Part shown: piece by piece, positions 47,205-55,854 of the stretch
How the letters are laid out: each line of letters opens with the position of its first letter
How positions within the stretch are numbered: the stretch's first letter is position 1
Assembly: GCA_021161465.1 (NCBI GenBank)
Contig: JAGHAM010000036.1
Span: 25,654 to 89,653 of the forward strand
Source of the DNA: Candidatus Iainarchaeum sp.
GTDB taxonomy: Archaea; B1Sed10-29; WALL01; JAGHAM01
Direction of reading: 5' to 3'
DNA: 64,000 nucleotides
Notes under the pieces: generated by a model
Databases searched by the model: none
Told to the model about the DNA's origin: nothing
Seen by the model: only the letters and a program-made list of their open reading frames with translations
Translations under genes and position numbers: made by a program

Positions 47205-48344
47205 ATGATAAAATTAGCACTTGAGAACCTGATGAGAAGGAAGTCGAGGACCTTCCTAGCTATGCTTGGGCTTATCGTTGGAGTCATGACAATAATATCC
47301 CTAATTTCTATAACAGAGGGTGTCCGGCTTAAGGTTTCTGAAATTGTGTCTGAGGTCAAGGGCATCATGGTGGTAGAGGCAAATGTCAGTATGCCAATGC
47401 TTTCAAGACTTGATGCTTCTGATGACAATAAAATAAAAGGGATATCTGGGGTTAGTGTTGTCTGCCCAAGGGTTGTCGGCTCTGTAGTTTTGCTTAAGGA
47501 GGGTGAGGAAAGAAAGAGCACGGCTATGCCAACTACAATTTACGGCATATCTCCAGGTGTAGAAGCCCTAACGAAGAAAGGTCTGTTGCCCTTTGGCGGG
47601 CAGCTTGATAAGGGGCGAATGCTGACAAGTGCAGACAAATATTCTGTCATTATAGATGAGAAAACAGCTGATGACCAGAAAAAGACTGTTGGTTCCAAGA
47701 TTGAAATAAGGGGCGAGAAGTATAAGGTGGTTGGCATATCACCTGCTATCGGCGGGCAGGGCAGAACAATAATCTTACCGATAGACCAGGCTAGGAGGAT
47801 ACTTGAAATCAGCAGTGATAAGGTCACAGGGTTTTTTGTTGAGGTTGTTGACCCATCGCAGGACAAACTCATAGCTAAAAAAATCGAGGCTAAGCTTGGG
47901 AACGCTGAAGCAAGAACCACGGAGGAGTTTGCTTCACAGGTTATGGGGATGCTGGCAAATGTTAATTCCTTCCTCTGGGTAGTTTCAGCAATAGCAGTTA
48001 TCATCAGTGCGCTTGGGATAATCAACACTGTGTTGATGTCAGTCAGGGAGAGGACAAAAGAGTTCGGCATTTTGAAGGCTGTAGGCTGGTCAAGTGGGGA
48101 CGTGCTAAAGCTGGTAATAGTTGAGTCTTTTCTTATAGGGGTTGGAGGCGGGTTCTTCGGGATAATTCTTGGGATAGTCCTGGTTTCTATAGCAAGGCCG
48201 CTGCTTGGAATACCATTAGCGGTTACCCCTATACTAGCGGTTCAGGCAGCAGTGTTTGCAATGGTTGTAGGCGCGCTAGGTGGGATTTACCCAGCATGGG
48301 AGGCAAGCAAGCTCGACCCAATACAAGCTATATCAAAGGAGTGA
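47205..48344 (+). CDS. ABC transporter permease, MacB/FtsX type (paralogue)
   Basis: 379 residues, same architecture and length as the gene before it, so a tandem duplication giving a heterodimeric exporter is likely. Helix FLAMLGLIVGVMTIISLISI, extracytoplasmic domain about 40-245, then the FtsX helices (VVSAIAVIISALGIINTVLM) and VGALGGIYPAWEASKLDPI at the end. The gap to the previous stop is 3 nt. Confidence 0.9.
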   Translation: MIKLALENLMRRKSRTFLAMLGLIVGVMTIISLISITEGVRLKVSEIVSEVKGIMVVEANVSMPMLSRLDASDDNKIKGISGVSVVCPRVVGSVVLLKEGEERKSTAMPTTIYGISPGVEALTKKGLLPFGGQLDKGRMLTSADKYSVIIDEKTADDQKKTVGSKIEIRGEKYKVVGISPAIGGQGRTIILPIDQARRILEISSDKVTGFFVEVVDPSQDKLIAKKIEAKLGNAEARTTEEFASQVMGMLANVNSFLWVVSAIAVIISALGIINTVLMSVRERTKEFGILKAVGWSSGDVLKLVIVESFLIGVGGGFFGIILGIVLVSIARPLLGIPLAVTPILAVQAAVFAMVVGALGGIYPAWEASKLDPIQAISKE

Positions 48345-48349
48345 CATGT

Positions 48350-49027
48350 ATGAAGACACCATTACTTGAAGCGAGAGATGTGTACAGGGAGTATCTACTG
48401 GGCAAGACAGTAGTCAAAGCCCTAAGGGGAGTGGATGTCGTTATCCACAAAGGGGATTTTGTTTTCATAGTTGGACCATCCGGTTCTGGCAAATCAACGC
48501 TGATGCACATACTTGGAGCTCTGGACCACCCCACAAAAGGAAGTGTTCTGCTTGATGGAAAGAACCTTGCAAGGCTGTCTGACTGGCAGCTTTCTATGGT
48601 GAGGCGCAACCGTGTTGGGTTTGTTTTCCAAGGCTTCAATCTGGTTCATTCCTTAAACGCCAAAGAGAATGTTATGCTGCCGTTGCAAACAAGCGATATA
48701 GACAAGGTCACGCTTGAGGCGAGGGCAATAAAGCTGCTTATGGAGGTTGGGCTCAAGCATAGGATAAACCACAGGCCAAATGAACTCTCTGGTGGGGAGA
48801 GACAAAGGGTAGCAACAGCCAGAGCTTTGATAAATGAGCCAGAGATTATCCTAGCTGATGAACCTACAGGAGAGCTGGACTCAAAGACTGGAGCCGAGAT
48901 AATGGGTCTAATGAGGACTATCAACAAAGAGAAGGGCACAACCTTTGTGATAGTGACGCACGATACAGAATACATAACTGAGAAAGACAAAGTTTTTAGG
49001 ATAAGGGATGGGAAGATAATAAGATAG
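48350..49027 (+). CDS. ABC transporter ATPase, LolD/MacB type
   Basis: 225 residues from the ATG at 48350, with GGAGTGA upstream; a longer in-frame extension overlaps the permease and lacks a ribosome site. Walker A VGPSGSGKSTLMH, Q-loop FVFQGFNLV, signature LSGGERQRVATARAL, Walker B IILADEPTGELD and His switch VTHDTEY are all intact. Completes the exporter with the two permeases. The substrate is unknown; relatives move lipoproteins, peptides or small toxic molecules. Confidence 0.93.
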   Translation: MKTPLLEARDVYREYLLGKTVVKALRGVDVVIHKGDFVFIVGPSGSGKSTLMHILGALDHPTKGSVLLDGKNLARLSDWQLSMVRRNRVGFVFQGFNLVHSLNAKENVMLPLQTSDIDKVTLEARAIKLLMEVGLKHRINHRPNELSGGERQRVATARALINEPEIILADEPTGELDSKTGAEIMGLMRTINKEKGTTFVIVTHDTEYITEKDKVFRIRDGKIIR

Positions 49028-49049
49028 AGCATAATAGAATGGTGAGCGT

Positions 49050-50459
49050 ATGGACGAAGTTGCTTTACTTAATTCCTTTCTTGGAAGTACAGTAGTTAGG
49101 GAGTTATTGCAAAGGATGACCGGTAATTGTGAGGTGTGCGGGAATAGATTGTATAATTATCTAAGTAAGTATGCTGGTGAGGAAGTTAATCTTTGCAAGA
49201 CTTGTGAACTTGGTTATGAAACTTTCTTCAAGGGAGCAATTTTAGCGGCAAAAAAGAAGTACGGTGTCACTGATGAAGAACTAAGAGAGTTTGTTTCTTA
49301 TACATTTAACAGAAGAGCAATCTTAAACATAGCTCACGGAGTTATAGACAATGGTCTACAAGAACCGCTTGTACCCAGAGCGCCTACTCTGGTAGTTTGG
49401 AACGTTACGAAGGCATGTAATCTCCATTGCAAACACTGCTACGAAAACGCTGGAGAACCAATGCCTGATGAGCTTACAACTGAAGAAGCTACGGATCTTA
49501 TCGATAAGATGAGTAACTTTGGTGTTGCTACAATCGCTTTTTCTGGTGGAGAACCACTACTAAGAAAAGATTTAACCAAGTTGGTAGAGCGAGCTAGTAG
49601 TCATGGTATGTTCGTTTCAATTGCCACCAATGGAACGCTTTTGAGTCTCAAGAAAGCCCAAGAGCTGAAAAAAGCAGGAGTGGGTTATGTTGAAATTAGC
49701 ATAGATTCTCCATACGAGGAGGCACATGATGAGTTTAGGGGGGTTCCTGGTTCTTGGAGACGGGCTTGGAAAGGTTTGGAAAATGCACGTAAGGCTGGCA
49801 TGACTAACGGTATAGCCTATACTGTAACGAAGAAAAGTGTAGGTGATGCACAAACGATGATTAAAATGGCTTTAGGAAAAGTCGATACTTTAATGTTCTT
49901 TAACTTTGTCCCAACAGGCAGAGCTATTGATAAAGAGGAATTAGATCTCTCTCCAGAAGAGCGAGAGGCATTTCTCAGGCAGGTTTACGAACAATTCGAG
50001 AAATATCAGGGAAAGATAATGATATCTTCAACCGCCCCCCAGTTGGGCAGGGTTTGCGTGCAAGAAAGGGGACCTGGTATGATGCATCTTATAGCTGTGA
50101 AAGAGAAGGCAAAGCAACTGGTGAGGCTCATTGGAGGATGTGGTGCTGGAAGGCTTTATTGTGCTTTGGAACCCAATGGGGATGTGAAACCGTGTGTTTT
50201 CTTACCCATAGTGGTTGGGAATGTGAGAGAAAAACCATTCGATAGGATCTGGTCAGAAAACCCAATCCTACTTGCCTTAAGAGATAAGAATCTCTTGGAG
50301 GGAAGTTGTGGTTCTTGTGAGTATAAGACAGTGTGCGGGGGATGTAGATCCAGGGCTTATGCCTTAACTCAAAATTATCTGGGTGGCGATCCTGGTTGTA
50401 TTTACTATAAGAGATGGACGAGGAAATCAACAGCTGCTACTCAGAAGCAACCCGTTTGA
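49050..50459 (+). CDS. Radical SAM/SPASM protein with N-terminal zinc motif
   Basis: 469 residues. Residues 27-52 hold CEVCGNRL and LCKTCELGYE, a likely zinc or cluster site. The radical SAM motif CNLHCKHCYEN is near 124 and SGGEPLLRKD follows. The C-terminal SPASM region has CGAGRLYCALEPNGDVKPC and CGSCEYKTVCGGCRSRA, for auxiliary 4Fe-4S clusters. AhbC/AhbD-type haem enzymes and peptide-modifying enzymes share this layout. No precursor peptide is evident beside it. Its codon use looks more AT-rich than the ABC operon before it. Confidence 0.85.
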   Translation: MDEVALLNSFLGSTVVRELLQRMTGNCEVCGNRLYNYLSKYAGEEVNLCKTCELGYETFFKGAILAAKKKYGVTDEELREFVSYTFNRRAILNIAHGVIDNGLQEPLVPRAPTLVVWNVTKACNLHCKHCYENAGEPMPDELTTEEATDLIDKMSNFGVATIAFSGGEPLLRKDLTKLVERASSHGMFVSIATNGTLLSLKKAQELKKAGVGYVEISIDSPYEEAHDEFRGVPGSWRRAWKGLENARKAGMTNGIAYTVTKKSVGDAQTMIKMALGKVDTLMFFNFVPTGRAIDKEELDLSPEEREAFLRQVYEQFEKYQGKIMISSTAPQLGRVCVQERGPGMMHLIAVKEKAKQLVRLIGGCGAGRLYCALEPNGDVKPCVFLPIVVGNVREKPFDRIWSENPILLALRDKNLLEGSCGSCEYKTVCGGCRSRAYALTQNYLGGDPGCIYYKRWTRKSTAATQKQPV

Positions 50460-50769
50460 TAAACGTTTTCCCTTCCTTTAAGAGTTCCTTACCTTTTTTT
50501 GTTATACTGTAGTATCTCCTTATCCTCCCATTGACTTCTTTTTCTGATGAGGTTACAAAACCCCTGGTTTCTAGGGGGTATAACACCCTGTACGAGATTA
50601 TCCTGCTTACCTTCAATCCAAACCGCTTGCTTAGCTCTTCTTGTATGGCATATGCATACATTGGCTTCTCATTGAGCAGATACAGTATATGTATCCAAAG
50701 GCATTCAACACCCAGCTTTCTTTTCAGTCTGTCCAGCTCGGGTGAGCCAGTTGGAGAGAAGTCTACCAT
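50437..50769 (-). CDS. PadR-family transcriptional regulator
   Basis: 110 residues, winged helix: WIHILYLLNEKPMYAYAIQEEL, YRVLYPLETRGFV, and RRYYSITKKGKELLKEG. Divergent from ino1 with only 63 bases between them, and the region contains a long inverted repeat over both promoters. It probably regulates itself and ino1. Convergent overlap of 23 nt with the radical SAM gene. Confidence 0.88.
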   Translation of the reverse strand: MVDFSPTGSPELDRLKRKLGVECLWIHILYLLNEKPMYAYAIQEELSKRFGLKVSRIISYRVLYPLETRGFVTSSEKEVNGRIRRYYSITKKGKELLKEGKTFIKRVASE

Positions 50770-50771
50770 GC

Positions 50772-50795
50772 TATATTTAACAACCGTTAAATATA
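50772..50795. promoter_or_regulatory. Inverted repeat over the padR-ino1 divergent promoter, candidate operator
   Basis: Arms TATATTTAAC and GTTAAATATA match perfectly (10 bp) around a 4-nt AACC centre. The right arm is part of the TATA element TTAAATATATAAAA for ino1 and, on the other strand, of that for padR. A second, smaller pair, ACAACC (50780-50785) and GGTTGT (50825-50830), lies around it. Confidence 0.6.
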
Positions 50796-50832
50796 TAAAA
50801 TTAGCGCGTGATAATTCATGTGGTGGTTGTAA

Positions 50833-51939
50833 ATGTCCAAAATTAGGGTAGCTATTTCAGGTATAGGCAACTGCGCCAGCTCTCTTATTCAGGGAAGGTA
50901 TTACTACAAGGATGTTAGCTCAAATGACGAGCTGGTACCCGGTCTTATGCACAATGTCTTTGGCGGTTATAAGATAGATGATATAGAGTTCGTGGCTGCC
51001 TTCGATATTGATAAGAGAAAAGTTGGTAAGGACCTGAGTGAGGCGATTTTTGCTAAGCCAAACTGCACCAAAACAGTATACAAGGACATCCCGAAACAAA
51101 ATGTTATCGTTAAGAAGGGCCCGGTCCTCGATGGGTTCCCTGACCATATGTTGGAATACCCTGAGGACAAGAGGTTCATGACTGACGATACGCCACCAGT
51201 AGACGTTGTAAAAGAACTGAAAAAGTCAAAGGCGGATATGCTTGTTAACTACATGCCAGTTGGCAGCCAGAAGGCCACAGAGTTTTATGCTCAAGCTGCC
51301 CTTGATGCCGGTATTGCCTTCGTCAATTGTATGCCTGTGTTCATAGCATCTGACCCAGAGGGCAAATGGCCTAAGAAGTTCGAAGAGGCAGGCTTGCCTG
51401 TGGTTGGGGATGATATAAAATCCCAAATAGGGGCAACGATTGTTCATAGGGTGCTTACAAAGTTGTTCAATGACAGAGGAGTCAAGTTGGATAAGACCTA
51501 CCAGCTGAATGTTGGTGGGAACACAGACTTTATGAATCTTATAGAGCACTCCAGGGGAAAAACAAAGAAGATAAGCAAGACAGAGTCTGTCCAGTCGCAG
51601 TTGCCTGTGCCTATGGCGCCGGATACAATCCACATAGGACCATCTGATTACGTGCCTTGGCTTAAGGACAACAAGCTTTGTTTCCTCAGGATGGAGGGTA
51701 GAAAGTTTGGGGACATACCCGTTGAGCTGGAGCTAAGGCTTAGTGTTGAGGATTCGCCTAATAGTGCGGGGTGTGTTATAGACGCTATACGTGCCTGCAA
51801 AATAGCTCTCGATAGGAAAGTCAGTGGCCCACTGATATCTATGTCATCCTATATAATGAAGCACCCACCACAGCAGTATCCAGATTTCATTGCAAAACAG
51901 ATGGTGGAGGACTTTATAAAAGGAGAAAGGGAGCGCTGA
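50833..51939 (+). CDS. ino1: Myo-inositol-1-phosphate synthase
   Basis: NAD-dependent cyclisation of glucose-6-phosphate to inositol-1-phosphate, precursor of archaetidylinositol and some compatible solutes. It has 368 residues, the short prokaryotic form. VAISGIGNCASSLIQG is the Rossmann motif; NYMPVGSQKATEFYAQAAL, VGDDIKSQIGATIVHR and LNVGGNTDFMNL are the family core. GGTGG lies before the ATG. Followed by two CDP-alcohol phosphatidyltransferase homologues. Confidence 0.95.
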   Translation: MSKIRVAISGIGNCASSLIQGRYYYKDVSSNDELVPGLMHNVFGGYKIDDIEFVAAFDIDKRKVGKDLSEAIFAKPNCTKTVYKDIPKQNVIVKKGPVLDGFPDHMLEYPEDKRFMTDDTPPVDVVKELKKSKADMLVNYMPVGSQKATEFYAQAALDAGIAFVNCMPVFIASDPEGKWPKKFEEAGLPVVGDDIKSQIGATIVHRVLTKLFNDRGVKLDKTYQLNVGGNTDFMNLIEHSRGKTKKISKTESVQSQLPVPMAPDTIHIGPSDYVPWLKDNKLCFLRMEGRKFGDIPVELELRLSVEDSPNSAGCVIDAIRACKIALDRKVSGPLISMSSYIMKHPPQQYPDFIAKQMVEDFIKGERER

Positions 51940-51950
51940 GGTTGGTTTGT

Positions 51951-52511
51951 ATGGATATTCAAACAAGGGTAGGGATGTTGTTTTCCAGGCTGAGAATTCC
52001 AGCAAACGTTTGGACTCTTTTGATAGTATTGCCGGCCCTGGCTACTTTTTATTTCCTCTTCAACAACCAGTTCCTTTACGCTGGAATCTCTTTCCTTATT
52101 GCGGTGTTATTCGATGTGGTAGACGGAGCGGTTGCAGAGGTGACCACTAAAGTCACACCAAAAGGCGCGTTTCTTGACGAGACAGTCACTATGTACTTAG
52201 AGGCTTTTGCCCTGCTTGGTTTGTTTAGCGCGCAGCTGCCTGCTGTTATACTGCCTGCAAATGCATGGGCTTTCCTTGCCCTGTTAGGGTTCCTTGGCAT
52301 GGAATATTCTTCGAAGGCAGCTAAAGCCAGGGGCTTGATAGAAAGGGACAGGGCGCATCTAGTGGTCAAGCCAACCAGGATAGGATTGGTTCTTGCTGTG
52401 CTGTTTTCAGCGGTTTACAGCAAGGAATTTGCAGTAGCCCTGCTGGCGGTAACTGCAGTAATAGCATTAATAGCGATGCTCAACAGGCAGGTTAAGGCGC
52501 TCGCCCAATAA
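51951..52511 (+). CDS. CDP-alcohol phosphatidyltransferase homologue with degenerate active site
   Basis: 186 residues from ATG 51951 (GAGGTTGG upstream), about five membrane helices. The family motif DGxxAR-x8-GxxxDxxxD is recognisable as DVVDGAVAE, VTTKVTPK, GAFLD and ETVT: the first two Asp are kept, Arg is Glu and the last Asp, thought to be the catalytic base, is Thr. So it may not be a working transferase. It lies 11 nt after ino1, in the place expected for the archaetidylinositol phosphate synthase. Its 3' end overlaps the PHP gene by 20 nt. Confidence 0.75.
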   Translation: MDIQTRVGMLFSRLRIPANVWTLLIVLPALATFYFLFNNQFLYAGISFLIAVLFDVVDGAVAEVTTKVTPKGAFLDETVTMYLEAFALLGLFSAQLPAVILPANAWAFLALLGFLGMEYSSKAAKARGLIERDRAHLVVKPTRIGLVLAVLFSAVYSKEFAVALLAVTAVIALIAMLNRQVKALAQ

Positions 52512-53142
52512 TCCTCCATTTGGATAGCTTTGTAACAGGTATCAAAACCCAGATGGAGTTCCTGCCAAACACGTGGGTTTTACCTCTCTTCAGGGCTTTT
52601 TTAAAACTTTCCAGATTATCAGCTTTTGCCTCAGTGAAGGCATTCCCTATCTCCCAGCGGATATGTGCATCGCTGCCACCAGTGATTGGTAAGTTGTGGG
52701 CTCCTGCGAACCTGCGCGCTTTTTCGTTTCCACCTGGTGTCCGCATACGCGAATTGAAGGCCTCAACACCATCTATACGCTTTGCGAATTCTTCAGGTTT
52801 TCTGAAGCCTTTTCTGTACTTGTCGAACGGGTGTGCAAAGACCGCTAACCCATCCTGGCTGTGGATTTCATCCAGAACTTCCATTGGTTCCCGTGATGTA
52901 ATTTCCTCGTTTAGAAACAGGCCAAGAATCTCTCCCCTTGGGGTCTTAATCTCTTCTCCAAATACAACAGGGAACCCAAGATTCCTGAAATCTTTCCAGG
53001 CTTTTGTCATGTCATGGTCAGTTATGGCGATGCCATCAAGTAGGCCTTTCTCCCTTTTCTTAGTCACAGCTTTGATTATCTTTTTGGGTGGCGACACACC
53101 ATCCTTCGAATACCAAGTATGAACATGCAAATCTAATCGCAT
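52492..53142 (-). CDS. PHP-domain metal-dependent phosphoesterase
   Basis: 216 residues from ATG 53142. DLHVHTWYSKDG, IAITDHD, GEEI, FAHPFDKY and GGSDAHIRWEIG are the metal-binding segments of the PHP family. Such proteins hydrolyse phosphoesters (nucleotide or sugar phosphates). Placed against the direction of the inositol genes, so the link to inositol phosphate turnover is only a guess. Confidence 0.88.
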   Translation of the reverse strand: MRLDLHVHTWYSKDGVSPPKKIIKAVTKKREKGLLDGIAITDHDMTKAWKDFRNLGFPVVFGEEIKTPRGEILGLFLNEEITSREPMEVLDEIHSQDGLAVFAHPFDKYRKGFRKPEEFAKRIDGVEAFNSRMRTPGGNEKARRFAGAHNLPITGGSDAHIRWEIGNAFTEAKADNLESFKKALKRGKTHVFGRNSIWVLIPVTKLSKWRIIGRAP

Positions 53143-53196
53143 AGGGAGTTTTATAAACTCGGGGCAATTAAAATTCAACGGTTTTGGAGGTACACC

Positions 53197-53823
53197 ATGT
53201 TTGATAAAAAATCAAGGGAAGCTGTAAAGGGGTACACACTAGCAGTTGGGAGGACTTTCGGAAAGTTTTTAACGCCAAACCAGGTGACCGTAATAACTCT
53301 TCTATTGGGTATCACAGCTGCAGAGCTTATATACCTAAAACTGTTTGTGCTTGCGGCTGTTGTGTTCTTAATCTCGGGAGTTACTGACTGGATTGATGGC
53401 GCGATAGCGAAAGCCATGAAGAAGGCAACAGCTTTTGGCGGGGTTTTGGATTCGGTGGTTGATAAGCTGACCGAGCTGATGGTTTACATAGCGCTTGCAG
53501 TAGTGTACCCCTGGCTAGCGCTCCCTGCTATACTTGCAGCCACTATGATGATGTGGTCAAGTTATGCAAACCAGAGATGCAAGTCTGTGGGGCTGGAAAA
53601 AGGCATTGGTTTCTTCCAGAGGAAAGAGCGATTGTTCTTGCTTTTAGTGCTTCTAGTAGTGCTGGAGCTTATGAGAGGAACTTCACTAGAACCCTTCATA
53701 CATGCCTTGGACAGTTCTCTAGCTCTGCCGGTAAGCTGGTTTATACTTTATACTATAGCTGGTTTATCGTTTATAACAGGGATGCAAAGGCTTTATGCGA
53801 CTTATAAGAAGGCGAAGAAATGA
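53197..53823 (+). CDS. CDP-alcohol phosphatidyltransferase, likely archaetidylinositol phosphate synthase
   Basis: 208 residues, about six membrane helices. The catalytic motif is complete: DWIDGAIAK, AMKKATAF, GGVLD and SVVDK give DGxxA(K)x8GxxxDxxxD, with Lys for Arg. It transfers a phosphoalcohol to CDP-archaeol; next to ino1 the substrate is most likely inositol-1-phosphate. GGAGGT lies 5 nt before the ATG. Overlaps the ATP-grasp gene by 4 nt. Confidence 0.85.
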   Translation: MFDKKSREAVKGYTLAVGRTFGKFLTPNQVTVITLLLGITAAELIYLKLFVLAAVVFLISGVTDWIDGAIAKAMKKATAFGGVLDSVVDKLTELMVYIALAVVYPWLALPAILAATMMMWSSYANQRCKSVGLEKGIGFFQRKERLFLLLVLLVVLELMRGTSLEPFIHALDSSLALPVSWFILYTIAGLSFITGMQRLYATYKKAKK

Positions 53824-54587
53824 AGGCAGTTGGAATTTACAGGGAGAGTTTTCTGGCAGGCAGTCCGGATAAGGACGCAATGATTCTAAGGCTTACTGCA
53901 GAAGAGCTTAGAAAGGGGGGGATTAGTGTTGAGCTGAGGCAGTACACTAATTTGAATCCATCTGGAAGGTACAATCTTGTGTTCTCTATGGCCCGCAGTG
54001 AAAAGGCCAGGCAGAAATTACAGGCTTTTGAGTCCAAGGGCGTAACTGTTGTAAACTCGCCTGAAGCTGTTGGTTTATCCCTCAACAGGGAGCTGGCTTA
54101 CAAGGAGCTTTTAGAAGCCGGGGTTAGCATACCCAAATCAGAGGTTCGCTCATTAAATGAGTTGGAGTTGTTCAAAAAACCCCTCGTCTTAAAGAGGGTA
54201 GACAGGCACGAGCAGTGGTTCATAGTTAAGGGGCAGGAAGATTTGGACGCTGCTCTGGAGTTTTATCGTTCTGAAAAGGTTAAGAAAGTCATAGCCCAGG
54301 AGTTTATTGATGGCTCCCATTTGAAATTTTATGCTATCGACGGTAAATTCTTCATACAACCTTGCCCGAGAGCCATTGTTGCTTTAACTAGAGTACAGGC
54401 GGTCACAGCAGGGAAAGCCATAGGGCTTGAAATTTATGGAGGAGATTTCATAGTTAGTGGTAAGCAGGCATACCTTGTGGACCTTAATGATTGGCCAAGC
54501 TTTGGTGGCATAAATGGCTATACACAAGGAGAGGCAGCAAGGGAGATAGCCAGCTATCTTTCCGATAAGATGAGAGGGGTTAAGTGA
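53820..54587 (+). CDS. ATP-grasp protein, ITPK-like
   Basis: 255 residues. The C-terminal ATP-grasp region has VLKRVDRHEQWF, AQEFIDGSHLKFYAIDGKFF and YLVDLNDWPSFGGI. The pattern QEF-(D/N)-G-x-x-K-x-Y and D-(I/L)-N-x-(F/W)-P resembles inositol 1,3,4-trisphosphate 5/6-kinases more than RimK. Its position after Ino1 and the phosphatidyltransferase supports an inositol or lipid head-group role, but D-Ala-ligase-like or RimK-like activity is possible. Overlaps its neighbour as ATGA. Confidence 0.65.
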   Translation: MKAVGIYRESFLAGSPDKDAMILRLTAEELRKGGISVELRQYTNLNPSGRYNLVFSMARSEKARQKLQAFESKGVTVVNSPEAVGLSLNRELAYKELLEAGVSIPKSEVRSLNELELFKKPLVLKRVDRHEQWFIVKGQEDLDAALEFYRSEKVKKVIAQEFIDGSHLKFYAIDGKFFIQPCPRAIVALTRVQAVTAGKAIGLEIYGGDFIVSGKQAYLVDLNDWPSFGGINGYTQGEAAREIASYLSDKMRGVK

Positions 54588-54919
54588 TGAAAGAGAGATA
54601 CAGGAAAAAGCTGGATGCGCTTTGGAACAAGGCGCCTGAACTCAGAAAGAATTTTAGTGCGGCTAAACCCCTGTTAGAGCGGCATATTGATGAGTTCAAC
54701 AGGCACACAAAAAGCAAGATGGACCTGGAAAGGCTCAAGCTTCCTTCCGAATCTATAGCTGCCCGAGTCATAAACAAAATAGCAAGGAATAACTCAGAGT
54801 TTGACCCAGTGGAGTTCTTACAGGCGTTTAAGGCAGCTAAGGAATATGCCAATCATCTGGCTAAGATAGAGAAAGCTACTAAAAAGATAAACGAGCTTGA
54901 GGATAAAGCACAAGCTTAA
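54587..54919 (+). CDS. Small helical protein, hypothetical
   Basis: 110 residues from ATG 54587 (GTG 54584 is also in frame), all predicted helix, charged, ending in a short coiled coil (AKIEKATKKINELEDKAQA). Last gene of the inositol cluster; the start overlaps the ATP-grasp stop. No family recognised. Confidence 0.6.
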   Translation: MKERYRKKLDALWNKAPELRKNFSAAKPLLERHIDEFNRHTKSKMDLERLKLPSESIAARVINKIARNNSEFDPVEFLQAFKAAKEYANHLAKIEKATKKINELEDKAQA

Positions 54920-54933
54920 ATATTTTTTAAGGT
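54916..54933 (+). promoter_or_regulatory. TATA promoter of the pyrimidine operon
   Basis: CTTAAATATTTTTTAAGG, 15-30 nt before the pyrD ATG, overlapping the stop of the preceding gene. The spacing suggests a leaderless or very short leader mRNA for pyrD-pyrK-pyrC-GNAT. Confidence 0.5.
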
Positions 54934-54945
54934 TACAATTAACCA

Positions 54946-55854
54946 ATGCTTGAAACAAAGATTGCTGAGGTTAGGTTGAGGAATCCAACTGTTCTTGCTT
55001 CTGGGATTCTTGGGACGAGTGCAGCCATACTAAAGAGGGTTGCCAGTTCTGGAGCTGGTGCGGTCACCATGAAATCAATAGGACCTGAACCTAGGGCAGG
55101 TCACAACAACCCAACAGTGCTTTCCTACGGCCCTGGTCTGATTAATGCGGTTGGGCTTCCAACTCCTGGCTACAAGAACATGAGCGAAGAGTGGGAGCAA
55201 CTGGCGGATTTGGAAGTACCAGTGATTGCAAGCATTTATGGTGGTTCAATAGATGAGTTTGTTGAGGTTGCCAGATTTGTTGCTGGAAAAAAGCCTGCGA
55301 TAATAGAACTTAACATAAGCTGCCCGAATACCAAGAAGCATGGGCAAGTGTTTGGATTTGAGCCAGATGTAGCTGGTGAGGTGGTTTCGAGAGTTAAGGG
55401 AGTCACAGAGGAAATCCCAGTTATGCCAAAACTTTCTCCAAATACACCGAAACTCAAGGAGGTTGCTAAGGCCTGTGAGGATGCCGGGGCTGATGCGATT
55501 TCAGCTATAAACACTGTAGGCCCTGGTATGGTTATAGATGTTAATACGGCTAAGCCTGTGTTGGATTTCAAGACTGGAGGTCTTAGTGGTCCAGCGATAA
55601 AGCCAATAGCCGTGCGCTGTGTCTATGACATCTATGAAGTGGTAGACTTGCCGATAGTTGGCATAGGCGGTGTGTCCACAGGAAGAGACGCTGCTGAGAT
55701 GATTATGGCTGGGGCGGTTTCGGTTGGCATCGGCTCTGGAGTTTATTACAGAGGGATAGATGTTTTCAAGAAGGTTTGTGATGAGCTTGAGGGCTTCATG
55801 GAAGAGAGAGGATACAAAACTATCAAAGAAATGGTGGGATTAGCTCATGAGTAA
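54946..55854 (+). CDS. pyrD: Dihydroorotate dehydrogenase, class 1B catalytic subunit
   Basis: FMN enzyme of 302 residues, dihydroorotate to orotate. NPTVLASGILGTS, KSIGPEPRAGHNNPTV, ELNISCPNTKKHG (active-site Cys region of the 1B class) and VGIGGVSTGRDAAEMI. The partner pyrK overlaps its end by 8 nt, which fits the PyrDB-PyrK heterotetramer using NAD. Confidence 0.95.
   Translation: MLETKIAEVRLRNPTVLASGILGTSAAILKRVASSGAGAVTMKSIGPEPRAGHNNPTVLSYGPGLINAVGLPTPGYKNMSEEWEQLADLEVPVIASIYGGSIDEFVEVARFVAGKKPAIIELNISCPNTKKHGQVFGFEPDVAGEVVSRVKGVTEEIPVMPKLSPNTPKLKEVAKACEDAGADAISAINTVGPGMVIDVNTAKPVLDFKTGGLSGPAIKPIAVRCVYDIYEVVDLPIVGIGGVSTGRDAAEMIMAGAVSVGIGSGVYYRGIDVFKKVCDELEGFMEERGYKTIKEMVGLAHE

Noticed and set aside
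52520-53122. Plus-strand open frame of 200 codons
   Set aside because: Antisense to the PHP phosphoesterase, whose metal motifs are intact; the frame has no recognisable domain.
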